The translations under genes were made by a program, and so were the position numbers. This document shows positions 44,449 to 55,451 of a stretch of DNA of 64,000 nt, one piece after another. The stretch's first letter is position 1. Each line of letters begins with the position of its first letter. Source of the stretch: Piezodorus guildinii (lineage: Eukaryota; Arthropoda; Insecta; Hemiptera; Pentatomidae); NCBI GenBank assembly GCA_023052935.1, contig CM041297.1, positions 111,281,563 through 111,345,562 on the forward strand, given 5' to 3'. The notes under the pieces are model-generated. The model was given only the letters and a program-made list of their open reading frames with translations, did not search any database and had not been told where the DNA came from.

Positions 44449-45847
44449 ACTTTCATTTACTTATATATGAAATATATAGTAAGGGAAAGTATTAGGATCG
44501 TTAAAATTTTCGAATGCCAGTTTTATACAGAAATACACGTTTTAGGATTCCCTGAGTCTGATTAACCAAGTTCCACAAAAAGGTCAGTATGTCTAGCACG
44601 AAAAAGGAATGTCGAACGAAACTGAAATTTCATATTTAAGACAGCTTATACGCCCGAGATGTTACACCAACTTTTTCACCAAAATCAGTTGACCAAGAGA
44701 AGTAGCTCTGTTGGTCAGCCGATTTTGGTAAATATATAGTAATGGAAAATTCCCGAATTCTAGTTATTTACGAAAATAACGTTTTAACTTATATTTTAGA
44801 AGCTTTGAAATGTTACAATAAAATTCCTGAAATGTTACACAAGTTTTTCATTAAAATCGGGGAACCGGAAGAGCCACTTATACCATGCATTTTGCCCTTT
44901 TTTACGATTTTCTCAAGAAAGGCTTAATAACTACTTGATTAATTTCTCGATAGGGATGGAAAATGCATGGGCTTTAATATCATGTAGATTTCATCCTGAT
45001 TGGAATAGTCTAACAGAGCTTAAATGCCGATATTAAATTTTCTTCCCCTAAAGTACCTTTAATTTTGTAGATTAAAAATGATTAGCCATATCACCTTATT
45101 AGGATTGGTAAGAACTGGCTAAATGTAAACGGATTTAATAACTATGTAAAGTATAAAAGAGAAAAAAGTACTTTTTTTTTTTTAACATAACATTAATATA
45201 GACGTATAATGTAAAGTTGGAAAGGTTAAGATTTTAGAAAAATCTGATGCGGGCAACACACAACTTTCACTTACCTCAGCTGTTAAATTCAAGTTGAGAA
45301 CTATTAAATAAATTTAAATTTAAAAATTTCCACGTTAATTAAATTCTCTTATGTATTCAGTTTCATTAGAAACATATGATTCAGATGAAATAATATAGCA
45401 ATATAAAATTGTTACGTCGAATTATCAGTAATGATTTTATGCCTTATTTACCACTGAAAATTACCTTATAACTTAGTTTATAAGATAATATTTTTTCTAA
45501 AATCTTAAGCTTCCCAATAATATATAATACACCTATCTTACTGTTTTAATGTTCAAAAATACAAAAATTGCAACAAAAAAAACAAAACATTTCAAATATA
45601 GGTAAGTGAATGTAAAAATATTATCTTATATACAAAGTTGTAAAAGGTAATGTAAAAAAAACGAATATGGCGTAAACTTATTGGTAATTATAAATAACAA
45701 TTTTATATTGTTATATTATTTAATCTTAACCATATGTTTGTCAAGAAACTGAATACAATTTTGGTTTGATTAACTTCACACTTTTAAAGTTCTTAAATTG
45801 ATCTTGAAAGCCGTGTTAACTGAAAGTCGGATGTTGCCCACATCTGA
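44449..45847 (-). repeat. ACTTTCACTTAC-family element with a second copy nested inside
   Basis: Reverse copy from ACTTTCATTTACTTATATAT to GATGTTGCCCACATCTGA. At about 44700-44750 the family's right-end sequence recurs, so there is a partial internal duplication. The element is interrupted at 45243-45613 by a forward copy; the split falls in the family's GATTTTAGAAAAA block. Confidence 0.88.
45243..45613 (+). repeat. Internally deleted ACTTTCACTTAC-family copy nested in another copy
   Basis: Begins TCTGATGCGGGCAACACACA and ends ATAGGTAAGTGAATGT; 371 bp. Flanked by AAAAA on both sides where the host copy has a single A run, pointing to an A-run target or a short AAAAA duplication. Confidence 0.9.
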
Positions 45848-46257
45848 TTTTTTTCTTCTTTAAAAACTCTACTTGTGTATTTAAATTCCATTTTTTGAGT
45901 TGTTGTGTTTTATTGTGAGGGAGAGAGTATGAACACTCCTGAGTGAACGTGTTTAAAAACTGGAAAGCCAATTATGGCAGGCAAAGCAGAACGCGGGAAA
46001 GGTTTTGTGTTTTGAGTACCTGAACCCCAGGTAAAGCAAGGGGCCTTCTGTTCTGTGTGGGCCTTGTGCACTCAAGGGATTTACCTGTGTGTAGCCTCGC
46101 GAGTTAGTCAAGTCCGCTATACGACGAGAGTAGAGGAAAGTTATAGTCGAAAATGTGTGATAAGTCGGCGATAGTGAATTATAAACTTTCACACACTTGT
46201 CAACGTATTATAATAATATACTATAAGCATATTATATGTATAACTGAATAATTTTTT

Positions 46258-46780
46258 ATTTTCACTTACCTATATATGAAATATATAGTAAGAGAAAGTA
46301 TTGCGACCCTGATAATTTTGGAATTCGCGTTTTCACTGGAAATACATGTTTTAGGGTCCACTGAATCTAAATGACTAAGTCAAATAAAAAGGTTTGTGTG
46401 TGTGTATTAAGTCTAGCGTTAATACGAATACTCATATGAAACTGAAATTTCTTATTTAAGACAAATATACGCTTTAGATGTTACAGCAACTTTTTCATCA
46501 AGATCGGCTTACCAGAAGAGCAACTTTATACCAGGCATTTTGTACCTTTTTACGATTTTCTCAAAAACGGCTCTAGTGATTTTGTTTAAACTCCCCATTT
46601 CGATGTAAAATTTAATGGGCTTAGATATGAAGTAGGTTTTATTCTGATTGAAATAGTCTGAAAGGGCTAAAATGCCGATATTTTGAATATTTTCTCTAAA
46701 GTACCTTTAATTTTGTAGATTCTATCAGAATAACCATTTCACATTTTTGGCATAGATAAAAAGCGGATAAATATATTAAT
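46258..46780 (-). repeat. ACTTTCACTTAC-family element, truncated
   Basis: Starts TTTTCACTTACCTATATATG and runs through the family interior to about 46780, where it is replaced by other sequence. An internal GT tract is present at 46396-46407. Confidence 0.9.
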
Positions 46781-46864
46781 TAATTTATTTATTTATTCAT
46801 CCCTTCCTGGACGGCTACACGGGATTTGGCATCAGTGCTTTACAGAATTTACTATACTTAATTT

Positions 46865-46871
46865 AATTAAT

Positions 46872-46918
<47 letters not shown>

Positions 46919-47090
46919 CTATATTATGTGTGTGTGTAGTATGTATATATATAATTTTAAATACTAATTAGTACTATATTTAATTATCCTCAAGCAAAAG
47001 AAGATAATTAATCTGCTTACACAACTAAGTTCTAAGTTTTATACACACACACAGATTTTTTTTTTTTAACATTTATTTTAAAGGTCCCGC
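46865..47090. repeat. TA/TG tracts and a partial copy of the 48690-48845 segment
   Basis: TA tract 46876-46910. 46980-47050 (TTATCCTCAAGCAAAAGAAG; CTTACACAACTAAGTTCTAA) matches part of the segment at 48770-48840 and the reverse of 50790-50850. Confidence 0.75.
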
Positions 47091-47544
47091 TTCACGGTAA
47101 GAAAACAGATAGGTAATATCCCGAGAGCGAGGTTTGTGAGAGTTACGAAAGTAGCGGGACAGTGAGAAGGAATACTTAGAAAAAAATCGAATAATAACAT
47201 CAACTATTACTTTTTTTTAAATCTTATAACATCATTAAATATTAATTTTTAAAACTCATAACAAAACTAAATGATAAAGTTATATCAAAAGAAACAAGAG
47301 TAATATACACATGATGAAAACATGTTTTTTTTATCTAGAAAATCCTTTTAAGAAATTAAACATTATTAGCAATAAAAGTTAAAAAAAAAAATAAATGTTG
47401 AAGTTTTATTACTCTTCATACTTTTATTAGTTGAACTCAGATTACAATTACAATAAACCACAAACTGAAGTTTTATAGAATATTCGGGTATTGAATATTT
47501 ATTTTCATACGTTAAAGTATGTGGAAGTGTATGATAATTCACTC
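47091..47544. other. AT-rich non-coding stretch
   Basis: No gene recognised; the minus frame 47366-47551 shows no domain. Confidence 0.45.
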
Positions 47545-47704
47545 TCAACAAATCTCATGTTGTTTTATCTAACTGTTTTTACTTTCACTTACTATATATA
47601 GTAAGGGGAAGTATTGCGATCGTGAAAATTTTCGAATTCCAGTTTTCAACGGAAATATACGTTTTAGGGTCCCCTGAGTCCAAATAACCAAGTCCCGCAA
47701 AAAG

Positions 47705-47758
<54 letters not shown>

Positions 47759-48845
47759 GTGTGGTAACTCCCGGGCGGAAACGAGAAGTCCTATGAAACT
47801 GAAATTTCATATTTAAGACAACTATACGCCCGAGACGTGACAAAACTTTTTTCATCAAAATGAGCTTACCAGAAGAGGCACTTTATATCATGCATTTTTC
47901 ACCTTTTTTCGATTTTCTCAAAAACGGTTCCGACGATTTTGATTAAACTCGCTATATCGATGTAAAATTTAATGGGCTTTAATATCATGTAGGTTTTATT
48001 AAGATAAAAATGGTCTGACAGGGCTTAAATGCCGATATTTTAAATTTTCTTCCCCTAAAGTACCTTTAATTTTGTAGATTCAATAATAATTTCTAGATTA
48101 TCTTGTTAACGCTGATGAAAAACTAGTAAATATATAAATTGAATAAATTCGATACCCAACTAAAGGAGAAAACAGAAAAAATATTTTTTTAATGCAATTT
48201 TTCATTTTTTAACATAAGAGCAGTAATATACATGTATGATATACCATTGGAAAGCTAAAGATTTTAGAAAAATTATCATCTCATACACAATCAATTGATA
48301 CAAGTGATTATTTTAGATAATAAGGTAATCAATTATTTAATAAAACTTATGTTTTTATAGAAATTCCATTTAATTAATTGTTTAACGATTTCACTGATTT
48401 TTATATCTAACTGTATTTGAAAATTCTTTAATTTATTCTAAAAATGGAGGTAAGTGAAAGTCGTGTGTTGCTCGCACCAGATTTTTTCATCGTGTAGCGC
48501 GTGTAATGTTAAATTATACTTAAGTTATGTTTAGTTTCATAAAATGTTGATGACTTAACTCGAACCAGATATCATTCCTTCCACGACAAACTCCACTCCC
48601 ACTCTTACCCACTAATTTTCAATCCTTGCTTCCTCTTCGATTCCTGATAATCCACCGAGGCTTCTGATAAAAAAATCGGGTAAATATTTGCAGAGATTGG
48701 CTTCTGCTGACATTCTTATTGTTAATACTTCTCCTTTTAGTCATACGGTAACTTGAAAACTATCTTCCTTATTAAATTACCTTCAAGCATAAGAAGATAA
48801 TTAAAATGCTTACGCAACTAAGATGGCTGACAAGTTTAAAAATAT
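47545..48845 (+). repeat. Composite segment: ribozyme-element tail plus LINE tail, split by a full-length repeat
   Basis: 47548-47580 (CAACAAATCTCATGTTGTTT) and 48484-48845 together match the reverse complement of 50795-51160: the tail that follows the hammerhead-like motif, then a Jockey-like LINE C-terminus (48545-48680) and TTATTAAATTACCTTCAAGC. The element at 47581-48481 sits exactly at the join, and the other copy shows the empty site. Confidence 0.88.
47581..48481 (-). repeat. ACTTTCACTTAC-family element, full-length copy (901 bp)
   Basis: Starts ACTTTCACTTACTATATATA and ends AGGTAAGTGAAAGTCGTGTG TTGCTCGCACCAGA. T runs flank both ends (A runs in sense). Its internal tract is expanded to a long GT run (47707-47751). 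Very similar to 40552-41447, so both moved recently. The empty site is visible at about 51123. Confidence 0.94.
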
Positions 48846-48861
48846 TAAAAAAAAAAAAAAA

Positions 48862-49155
48862 AAGTGATCAATTGTAGCTAGGTGATTAGCATAACAGCCA
48901 TGCCTATGCCAAAGGTCATGGGTTAGAACCCGCAGGTGGTCCTAGGATTTTTTAATGGGAGTAAAAAATCCTTAGTTATGCCGTCCTTCGGAGGGGACGT
49001 TAAAAGGTGGTCTCCAGCCTGTGCGATGTCAGGTACTCGTTAAAGATCCCTATCCTAATAAAACCTAGATACTCAAAATTTAGGATTCCCACTGTAGCAT
49101 CGTCCGATTAGCCATAGTAGTATAAACTGACGTTAAATAAATAAACAAACAAATA
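48862..49155 (+). mobile_element. SINE-A, near-complete reference copy
   Basis: tRNA-like head (TGTAGCTAGGTGATTAGCAT as A box; GGGTTAGAACCCGC as B box), central block CCTTCGGAGGGGACGTTAAA and GATGTCAGGTACTCGTTAAA GATCCC, 3' domain CATCGTCCGATTAGCCATAG and a TAAATAAATAAACAAACAAA tail. Confidence 0.95.
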
Positions 49156-50034
49156 TTCAAAAAAACGACTGACTCCCTATTATTCTTATCATAAAAACAT
49201 GTTCATGATTCATTCGCTTTAGCCTGTCCTCAGTCCAAGAGGCTACTAAGTACTACACCATTAGGCAAAGTGGGAGAATACAATACAGGGGGGGAGGAAA
49301 AAGGTGAGAATAAAAGGATCTTACGATTAGATAGAGGAAGATGACGGAAGCAATAGACAAATTGAATGATTGTGGATGTAATTAGTTGACCGTTGAGAAT
49401 TACTGGAAGGAATTTGTCCGGGTGGCGGTCATTAAATGAAACAACTAAATAGTTTCAACTATTTATTGTTTGCCAATGTTTCGACCCCCTTTGTGGGTCA
49501 TCATCAGGGCGCATGGTGGGAGAATGGAAACTCAGTTTTCCCTGACTAATTCCTTCCAGAGAAATTTAATGGTATTTATCTTTCTTCAAGAGATTTGAGC
49601 AATATGGAGTTTCCAGAAAAGGTTTTGGTCTATGGTAATTCCTAGGTTTGCGTATACATATAATCATATAATTTTAAAAGAAAAGCTTAACCTTGGGGAT
49701 GTAGATAATAGTAGTGTCTTGCTAGAATTAAAACTATTCACTTACAGCCACACAATGTATAAAATAGTGCCTGGGAAGATATTTCTAACTACAGAATAAT
49801 ATTTTGAAATTACACAATTCGATTCGCCCTGAATTCCCATGATGGAAAAGATACCGCAGAGGAGCAGATAATATTATAACGCAAGATGTGACAAACATTG
49901 CAGCACATCCGGAACATGTTACAATAACCGGAGGGTGGTATTCTCAATGCTCAGCTGAGCATGAGAGAAATCATTTGTACCTTTCCTTCTCCAAGATGTG
50001 GCGAATCATATAAAAATATTTGCAATGGACACCT
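49156..50034. other. Mostly unique non-coding sequence
   Basis: Apart from the hammerhead-like motif at 49472-49510, I recognise no element. The region is less AT-rich than average and may hold regulatory sequence or old repeats. Confidence 0.4.
49472..49510 (-). ncRNA. Small hammerhead-ribozyme-like motif with intact CUGAUGA and GAAA
   Basis: Minus strand: GCC (stem I), CTGATGA, T, GACCC (stem II), ACAAAGG, GGGTC (stem II), GAAA, CATT, GGC (stem I). Both core boxes are intact and both stems pair perfectly; stem III is absent. CATT in place of the CGTC of 42986-43025 loses the CG step that would pair between two molecules. Confidence 0.65.
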
Positions 50035-50200
50035 CAAATTCCTTACCTGATCTAGGGACTGGATTAGTTCTTTTAACCATGTAATTGCGATAAATACATG
50101 AGACCACTTTAAAAGGAAGGGGATAGAGATAATTATTTTTAATGAGCTAATTAATTTAATAAGACTGATAATTAGCCCGGTTTAAAAAAGGATTTCGACG
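50035..50200. promoter_or_regulatory. Candidate conserved non-coding island
   Basis: Contains a dense cluster of homeodomain words: ATTATTTTTAATGAGCTAAT, TAATTTAATAAGACTGATAA, TTAGCCCGG. Not a recognised repeat. Confidence 0.35.
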
Positions 50201-50233
50201 AAACTTTCACTCGTTTTATTTGGAACAATTCAA

Positions 50234-50275
50234 GAGAGAGAGAGAGAGAGAAGGAGAGAGAGAGAGAGAGAGAAA
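50234..50275. repeat. (AG)n microsatellite
   Basis: AG dinucleotide tract interrupted once. Confidence 0.9.
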
Positions 50276-50589
50276 AATAGAATGTTTTATTCCCCTCTTC
50301 TGCCGTTTATTTGATGTCTCAAGTCAGACATTTAATTTTCAGAAAAAGTTCGTAGGCTATGACTTTTAAAAATCGCGCTTATTTTTACTTTAAATTTAAA
50401 AAAAAAATGTAACATTAATCTTTTAATTAAATTTAATTAGTTTATAATCATTTTTTTGAAGAAAAAATAACTGGTGCTAGTAACACACAAATTTAACTTT
50501 GTTACCTTGCCTCATAACATCAATATAAGAACTATTAAATAAACTTAAAGATTAAAGAATTATATCCAATTTCGTTGGAAACATAGGTT

Positions 50590-50590
50590 T

Positions 50591-50621
<31 letters not shown>

Positions 50622-50725
50622 AAAATATAAATAGAATAGAATAGAAAAAAATTTAATTCTGGGACTAGGTCCCCTAAGAACTAAGAATAACAGTTATGGA
50701 CAATCGGATTGTGATATATATATAT

Positions 50726-50771
<46 letters not shown>

Positions 50772-50795
50772 GTGTGTGTGTATAAAACTTAGTTG
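50590..50795 (-). repeat. TA tracts around a LINE 3'-end fragment
   Basis: 50655-50690 (AATTCTGGGACTAGGTCCCC) matches the 3' end of the ORF1-only LINE at 15640 (TTCTGGGACTAGTCCCTTAA), same orientation, with an ATAGAATAGAATAGA tail analogue. TA tracts flank it at 50598-50620 and 50715-50768. Confidence 0.7.
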
Positions 50796-51200
50796 TGTAA
50801 GCATTTTAATTATCGTCTTACGCTTGAAGGTAATTTAATAAAGAAGATAGTTTTCAAGTTACCGTATAACTAAAAGGAGAAGTATTTACAATAAGAATGT
50901 CTGAATGTAGAAGACAATCTCTGCGAATATTTACCCGATTTTTTATCAGACGCCTCGGTGGATTATCAGGAATCGAAGAGGAAGCAAGGATTAAAATTAG
51001 TGGGTAAGAGTGGGAGTGGAGTTTGTCGTGGAAGGAATGATATCTGGTTCGAGCTAAGTCAGCAACATTTTATGAAATTAAACATAACTTAAGTATAATT
51101 TAATATTATTCGCTCTACACGATTAAAACACAGTTAGGTAAAACAACATGAGATTTGTTGACGTCTCGTCTCAAATTTGTGAGCCATCATCAAACTTTGT
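50795..51200 (-). repeat. Composite segment, reverse copy
   Basis: Reverse-complement partner of 47545-48845. From right to left: hammerhead-like motif (51157-51196), its tail, the empty insertion site at about 51123, the Jockey-like LINE C-terminus (50940-51070), and the TTACCTTCAAGC segment. Confidence 0.88.
51157..51196 (-). ncRNA. Degenerate hammerhead-like motif
   Basis: Minus strand: TTTGATGAT, GGCTC, loop, then GAGAC, GAGA instead of GAAA, CGTC. The TGATGA box is kept, the leading C is T, stem II has a mismatch. Probably inactive. Confidence 0.5.
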
Positions 51201-51296
51201 ATAAAAGAAAATTACTTATGTATTGTTAAAACTCAACTTTGTTAATTTAGTTTTGTTCAACACATTTCAGATGTTAATTTTAGTTTTAATTTTACT

Positions 51297-51445
51297 GTTT
51301 GGTTTGTCACGAATAAACCCATCCATAAAGACCTTAATGTTCCTTACTTACCTCTCCTTCGCGTTAAACTACATTCCTGCTCTAATCCACTAGTTTCAAT
51401 CCTTGCTTCCGAGCCGCTTGAAAAGAAGGCCGCGAGAACTTTTAG
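51297..51445 (+). pseudogene. Jockey-like LINE C-terminal scrap
   Basis: Encodes, with frameshifts, FVTNKPIHKDLNVPYLPLLR, SNPLVSILAS and a degraded end; same family as 42560-42845. Confidence 0.7.
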
Positions 51446-52314
51446 TTAAGAAATATATGCTTAAGTGTTGACAGTGGGTAGCTTCTCTACATGTCTGCTT
51501 CATGTCTTTTGTTTATTAGCATATTTACTCATTGTATTTTTTATTTAATATAGTTGTAAATTTCAGTAAATAATGAAACAATCAAACTCAAAACAGTTCA
51601 TCAAATTTAGAAAAGTAACCTTACCCCTCTCATGACCCTTTTTACTTTATTTATATTACATTATTGATAAATATACTTTTCCTGTTGAGCTGAGAGAACT
51701 TCATTATATCCTTAGGTTCTTTACCAACCTGCTACAGCTCTGTTTATTTTTAAAGCCGTGGTATCTTTGTTTATTCCGCCTATCCATCTGGTTTTAGTCC
51801 GCCCACGTGGGCTCTTGCCAACTGTTCATCCATTCACGGTGGTCTGTACTAGAGACGCCGAAGGACAACTTAAACCATACTAAATTACGAGTAGTTTATC
51901 TTTTTTCAAGATTTATGTGGAAAATTTGTCAAGGGCTCTTAGACTGGTTATTTTTTTATTTATACCTCAGCTATCTTTGTAGTTGGTTTCAAAAAATAAG
52001 TTTAGTTCGCTAACCGAAGATTCGTTAACAGAAATTCAGTCAGACATAAATGCAGTAAAAATAAAACTACTACACTTTGATATAAGATGATAATCCATTA
52101 CTTTCGAAGAAAGTACTGCTTCTTATCTTAACAATGAGCTGAACCACAACGTTTATTAACCCTATGAAGTTATATAAACTTTAATTTTATAACTTGAATT
52201 TTTTTTATAAAGGATGAGTGTGCCATTGAAGGGTCTTCTGACATGCCAAAGTGGCTCTTCTATACCGACTTATAGAACTACTAAATAAATAAAATTGAAG
52301 ATGATTAATAAAGA
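51446..52314. other. No recognisable gene
   Basis: The plus frame 51807-52013 has no known motif. Sequence is unique and moderately AT-rich. Confidence 0.45.
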
Positions 52315-52405
52315 CCTATAGCAGGTTGGCTAGCATAACACCCTTCTATGCCAAAGGTCACGAGTTCAAACCCGCAGGTAGCTCAAAGATTTTTTAATTG
52401 GAGTT
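52315..52405 (+). mobile_element. SINE-A head fragment
   Basis: TAGCAGGTTGGCTAGCATAA (A box), ATGCCAAAGGTCACGAGTTC AAACCCGC (B box), then broken off after ATTTTTTAATTGGAGT. Confidence 0.88.
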
Positions 52406-52419
52406 TGAGAAGAAAGATA

Positions 52420-52840
52420 AAAAATGTGTTAGTGTTTTTAACCAAAAAAAAATGTAAATAATTAGAAAAAACAAAGAATAATATTGAAATTTCACCCATA
52501 AATACACCTATAACTCAGTTATTTTTGAAAATAGAGAAAAAATGTATTAGTGTGTTTTAACAGAATAATTATAAAAAATAGAAAAAAGAAAAAAAAAATT
52601 GAAAATTTACCTATAACTCAGTTATTTTTAAATATAGAGAAACATATGTATAGAGTTTTATAATCATTGATATTATTTCAGAACTAGCTGAGGTATAGCG
52701 TTTTGAAATTAGCATTGGCGATATTCCATTTTCCTTTGAATTATTTATTGCTTTTCATATTAGTTAATTGTTTATATACAGCTATATCCTAGTATAATTA
52801 TTTGAAAATAATAAACCATTGTATCATAATTTGGAGCATT
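52420..52840 (+). repeat. Repeat X copy with internal subrepeats
   Basis: Contains ACCTATAACTCAGTTATTTT twice (about 52507 and 52610) and then the shared core (TTATTTATTGCTTTTCATAT; AATAATAAACCATTGTA). Inverted relative to 53775-54260. Confidence 0.75.
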
Positions 52841-52889
52841 TTTTTTAAATATATGGACCGATTAAAGCGCAAAAAAAGCTTTCGGAAAG

Positions 52890-53340
52890 AAATTACTTGA
52901 GAATAAAAGGGTTTTAAACGTGTCAAATAGTACTGGAAGCACATATTTACGTTTTGCTGAGAATGACGTATCTATTTGCTTTGCTTATCTCACTGAGTTG
53001 ATGTAAGGCATAACGTCGACTCTGTGATGGAAAGTTGCATTCTCTCCAGGCCGTGGATCTGGAGGATTCTGTTGTGCTGGAAGCGGTGGAGAATGCTCCA
53101 GCGAGGCTCCTGAATTATACATGGGCTGCCTCTCACCGAGAATTACAGCTTTGGCTCCTCAACATGCTTCCCCTCCCATTGATTTTTATTCCCCTGGGCC
53201 GCAAATCCCACCACTGCCGCACATCTCACTGATTTCATGCCACCTCCAATTGTCGGCTCTGGAATCTATTTCCGTAACGGGAATGTCACGTGTCAAAACT
53301 CGTTAAAGGGCTCCCAGGCTCAAACTTTATTTAACCTTTT
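52890..53340. promoter_or_regulatory. Unique GC-richer island between inverted copies of repeat X
   Basis: Sequence around 53030-53320 is the most GC-rich unique stretch here. Overlapping short plus frames (53035-53306) have no domain, and no convincing splice sites bound them. Candidate regulatory or untranslated sequence; coding potential not excluded. Confidence 0.35.
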
Positions 53341-53625
53341 CACTCTTATAGGAAAACCCACTGGTTTTTAAACGAAAGAAGGTGTTTTATAGACATATAC
53401 ATTAAATCAGTATTTAAAAAAATATTCAAAATGTGGAAACCAAAACTTAAAGTTCTATCCATGTAATAACTTTTTTTTTTTTTTTTTTAAATTTATTAAG
53501 AGATAATACAATCTGCCACCTTCTGGGGCAATGAGTATTACAGATATAAGAAATCATTCATTCCATATGTACATTGGAAATAAAATTAAAATAAATAATT
53601 AATAAAGATCAAACAAAGAAATAAA

Positions 53626-53633
<8 letters not shown>

Positions 53634-53672
<39 letters not shown>
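53634..53672. repeat. (TA)n microsatellite
   Basis: TA tract of about 38 bp after an A run. Confidence 0.9.
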
Positions 53673-53676
<4 letters not shown>

Positions 53677-53774
53677 AAATTAAATGAATAGTTATAAAGA
53701 AAAAAATAGTAAAAACCTTGAACACATTCATACCTAATGTAATAACTAACATAAAAACTCTTCAAATTATTACA

Positions 53775-54260
53775 CAATGGTTAATTATTTCCAAACTGTA
53801 TTAGGGTATAACTATTTATATAGCTGTTTATAGACAATTAACTAATGTGAAAAGCAATAATTCAAAGGATAATATCATGTTACTAACGCAATATCTCAGC
53901 TAGTTGTTAACCAATTTCAATGATCCGTTTTTTTCATTTTGTCTTCAAAATTTCATTCTCTATCAAATGGTACTAAAAGCAAACAATTTTTTGGTATTTA
54001 TTTATTTATAAATGGGTGAAATTTCAATTTTTCACTTCTTTTTTTTTTTTTTATAATTATTCACGGTTTTTTGGTTGAAAAATAATAATGTATTTTTTTT
54101 ATCTATTTTCGAAAATAACCTAGTTATTAGTTAGATACAAGCCTATATATAAGAGAGATTTCAATTTTTTTTTTATCGCACTTTACTGATTCTAAAACTC
54201 TATATTCTATATTTATCTTTATCTTTAAAAATAACTGAATTATGGGCATATTTATGGTTA
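53775..54260 (-). repeat. Repeat X copy, reverse orientation
   Basis: Reverse complement of the core at 52640-52835 (AATTAACTAATGTGAAAAGC AATAATTCAAAG) and of the AACTCAGTTATTTT-type subrepeats, more diverged. Confidence 0.7.
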
Positions 54261-54296
54261 AAATTTCAATTTTTTCTTGAAGCATAAACTTCTTTA

Positions 54297-54385
54297 TGCT
54301 TGGACATGGCTCACTAGCTTGAGCGGAAACGTCGGCAAAATTAAAAATATTTAGAAAAAGACTGACTCCTGATTATTCCACCTAT
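54297..54385 (+). mobile_element. Degenerate hammerhead-like motif with its family tail
   Basis: GCTTGGACATGGCTCACTAG, CTTGAGCGGAAACGTCGGCA, then AAATATTTAGAAAAAGACTG ACTCCTGATTAT. The tail matches 43023-43085. The CUGAUGA box is lost; stem II is partly retained; GAAA and CGTCGGC remain. Confidence 0.6.
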
Positions 54386-55451
54386 AAATTCCTATTTTGT
54401 TAATACTGGCTATATAATGACCGCATCTAAACGCACAATTGTGTAACATTCTTCTTTTAATTATCTTTTGGTTGATTTATTAAAATTCTGTTGTTTTTTT
54501 TTGGTTTCAATTTTAATATATTACTTTAAAATTATGTATCATAAAACTGGAAAAAATCAAATCAAACTGAAGAAAATACTGTATTTTCAAAGGAAGCACA
54601 TGAGTAACGCAGAACAGCGATTTTAAATTTGGAACTACTGTTAATTAATTAAAAGAGACCTTCCAAAACTTTTAGCTGTTAGAAGCAGTTTCTTTTGGAC
54701 TGTGTCCAAGGAGTAGTCAAAGTTTTTCTATTTGGACAAAACTGGAAAAAGTTTTCTTTATTTTAATCGAAACGCACACGAAAATCTTTCTTTATTATCA
54801 TACACTGTTCCTTGAATAAATTTTTTTTTTTTATACTAATCATTTCCATTTATTGGATAACGCAACAAACTATATCAGAAGAAAACAAAAACACATAAAT
54901 ATTGTTATGTTATAACCTACTCGAGAAAAATATTTTTTAAGGTTCACAAGAAAAAATAACATTCAAATTCGTCTAAGTATGGAAATCACAATTGAAACTT
55001 CGTTTTCCAAAAGGTACTAAAGTATATTTCTTACGAAGTTGATATTTTGACATATTTGTGTTCTCATCATATAGTTTTTTCTAAATCTTATCTAATGAAC
55101 GCTTAAGTAATTTTAAAACGCGATTTATAAATGCAGTTATTTTCTAAAGTTGCTAATTACACAGTTACGTTCCTAATCATACTAAAACATTTCACTCCAT
55201 AACTATAAAATAGTGTTATTAATATAGTAAAAAATAATTCTAGATATTAATGCAAAAAAAATGTAATGAAATGAGTTGGTTTTATAATATTGTTATGAGT
55301 GATTTTCGGGCTTAGATTGGATATAGTACCTTTTGGAAATCAACGTCTCAATAGCTAATAGCCATGTAGGAGATACTTTACAAAATTAAAAAAAAAAAAA
55401 AGGAATACGCCAATTGTAAAAAGAAAGTTAATATAAATGCTTTATTCAAAC
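54386..55451. other. AT-rich non-coding stretch
   Basis: No recognised repeat family, RNA gene or domain-bearing frame. Confidence 0.5.

Noticed and set aside
53035..53306. Possible exon in the GC-richer island
   Set aside because: Two overlapping frames are open over only ~60 codons, and no matching acceptor/donor pair gives a clean exon. Kept as a non-coding island.
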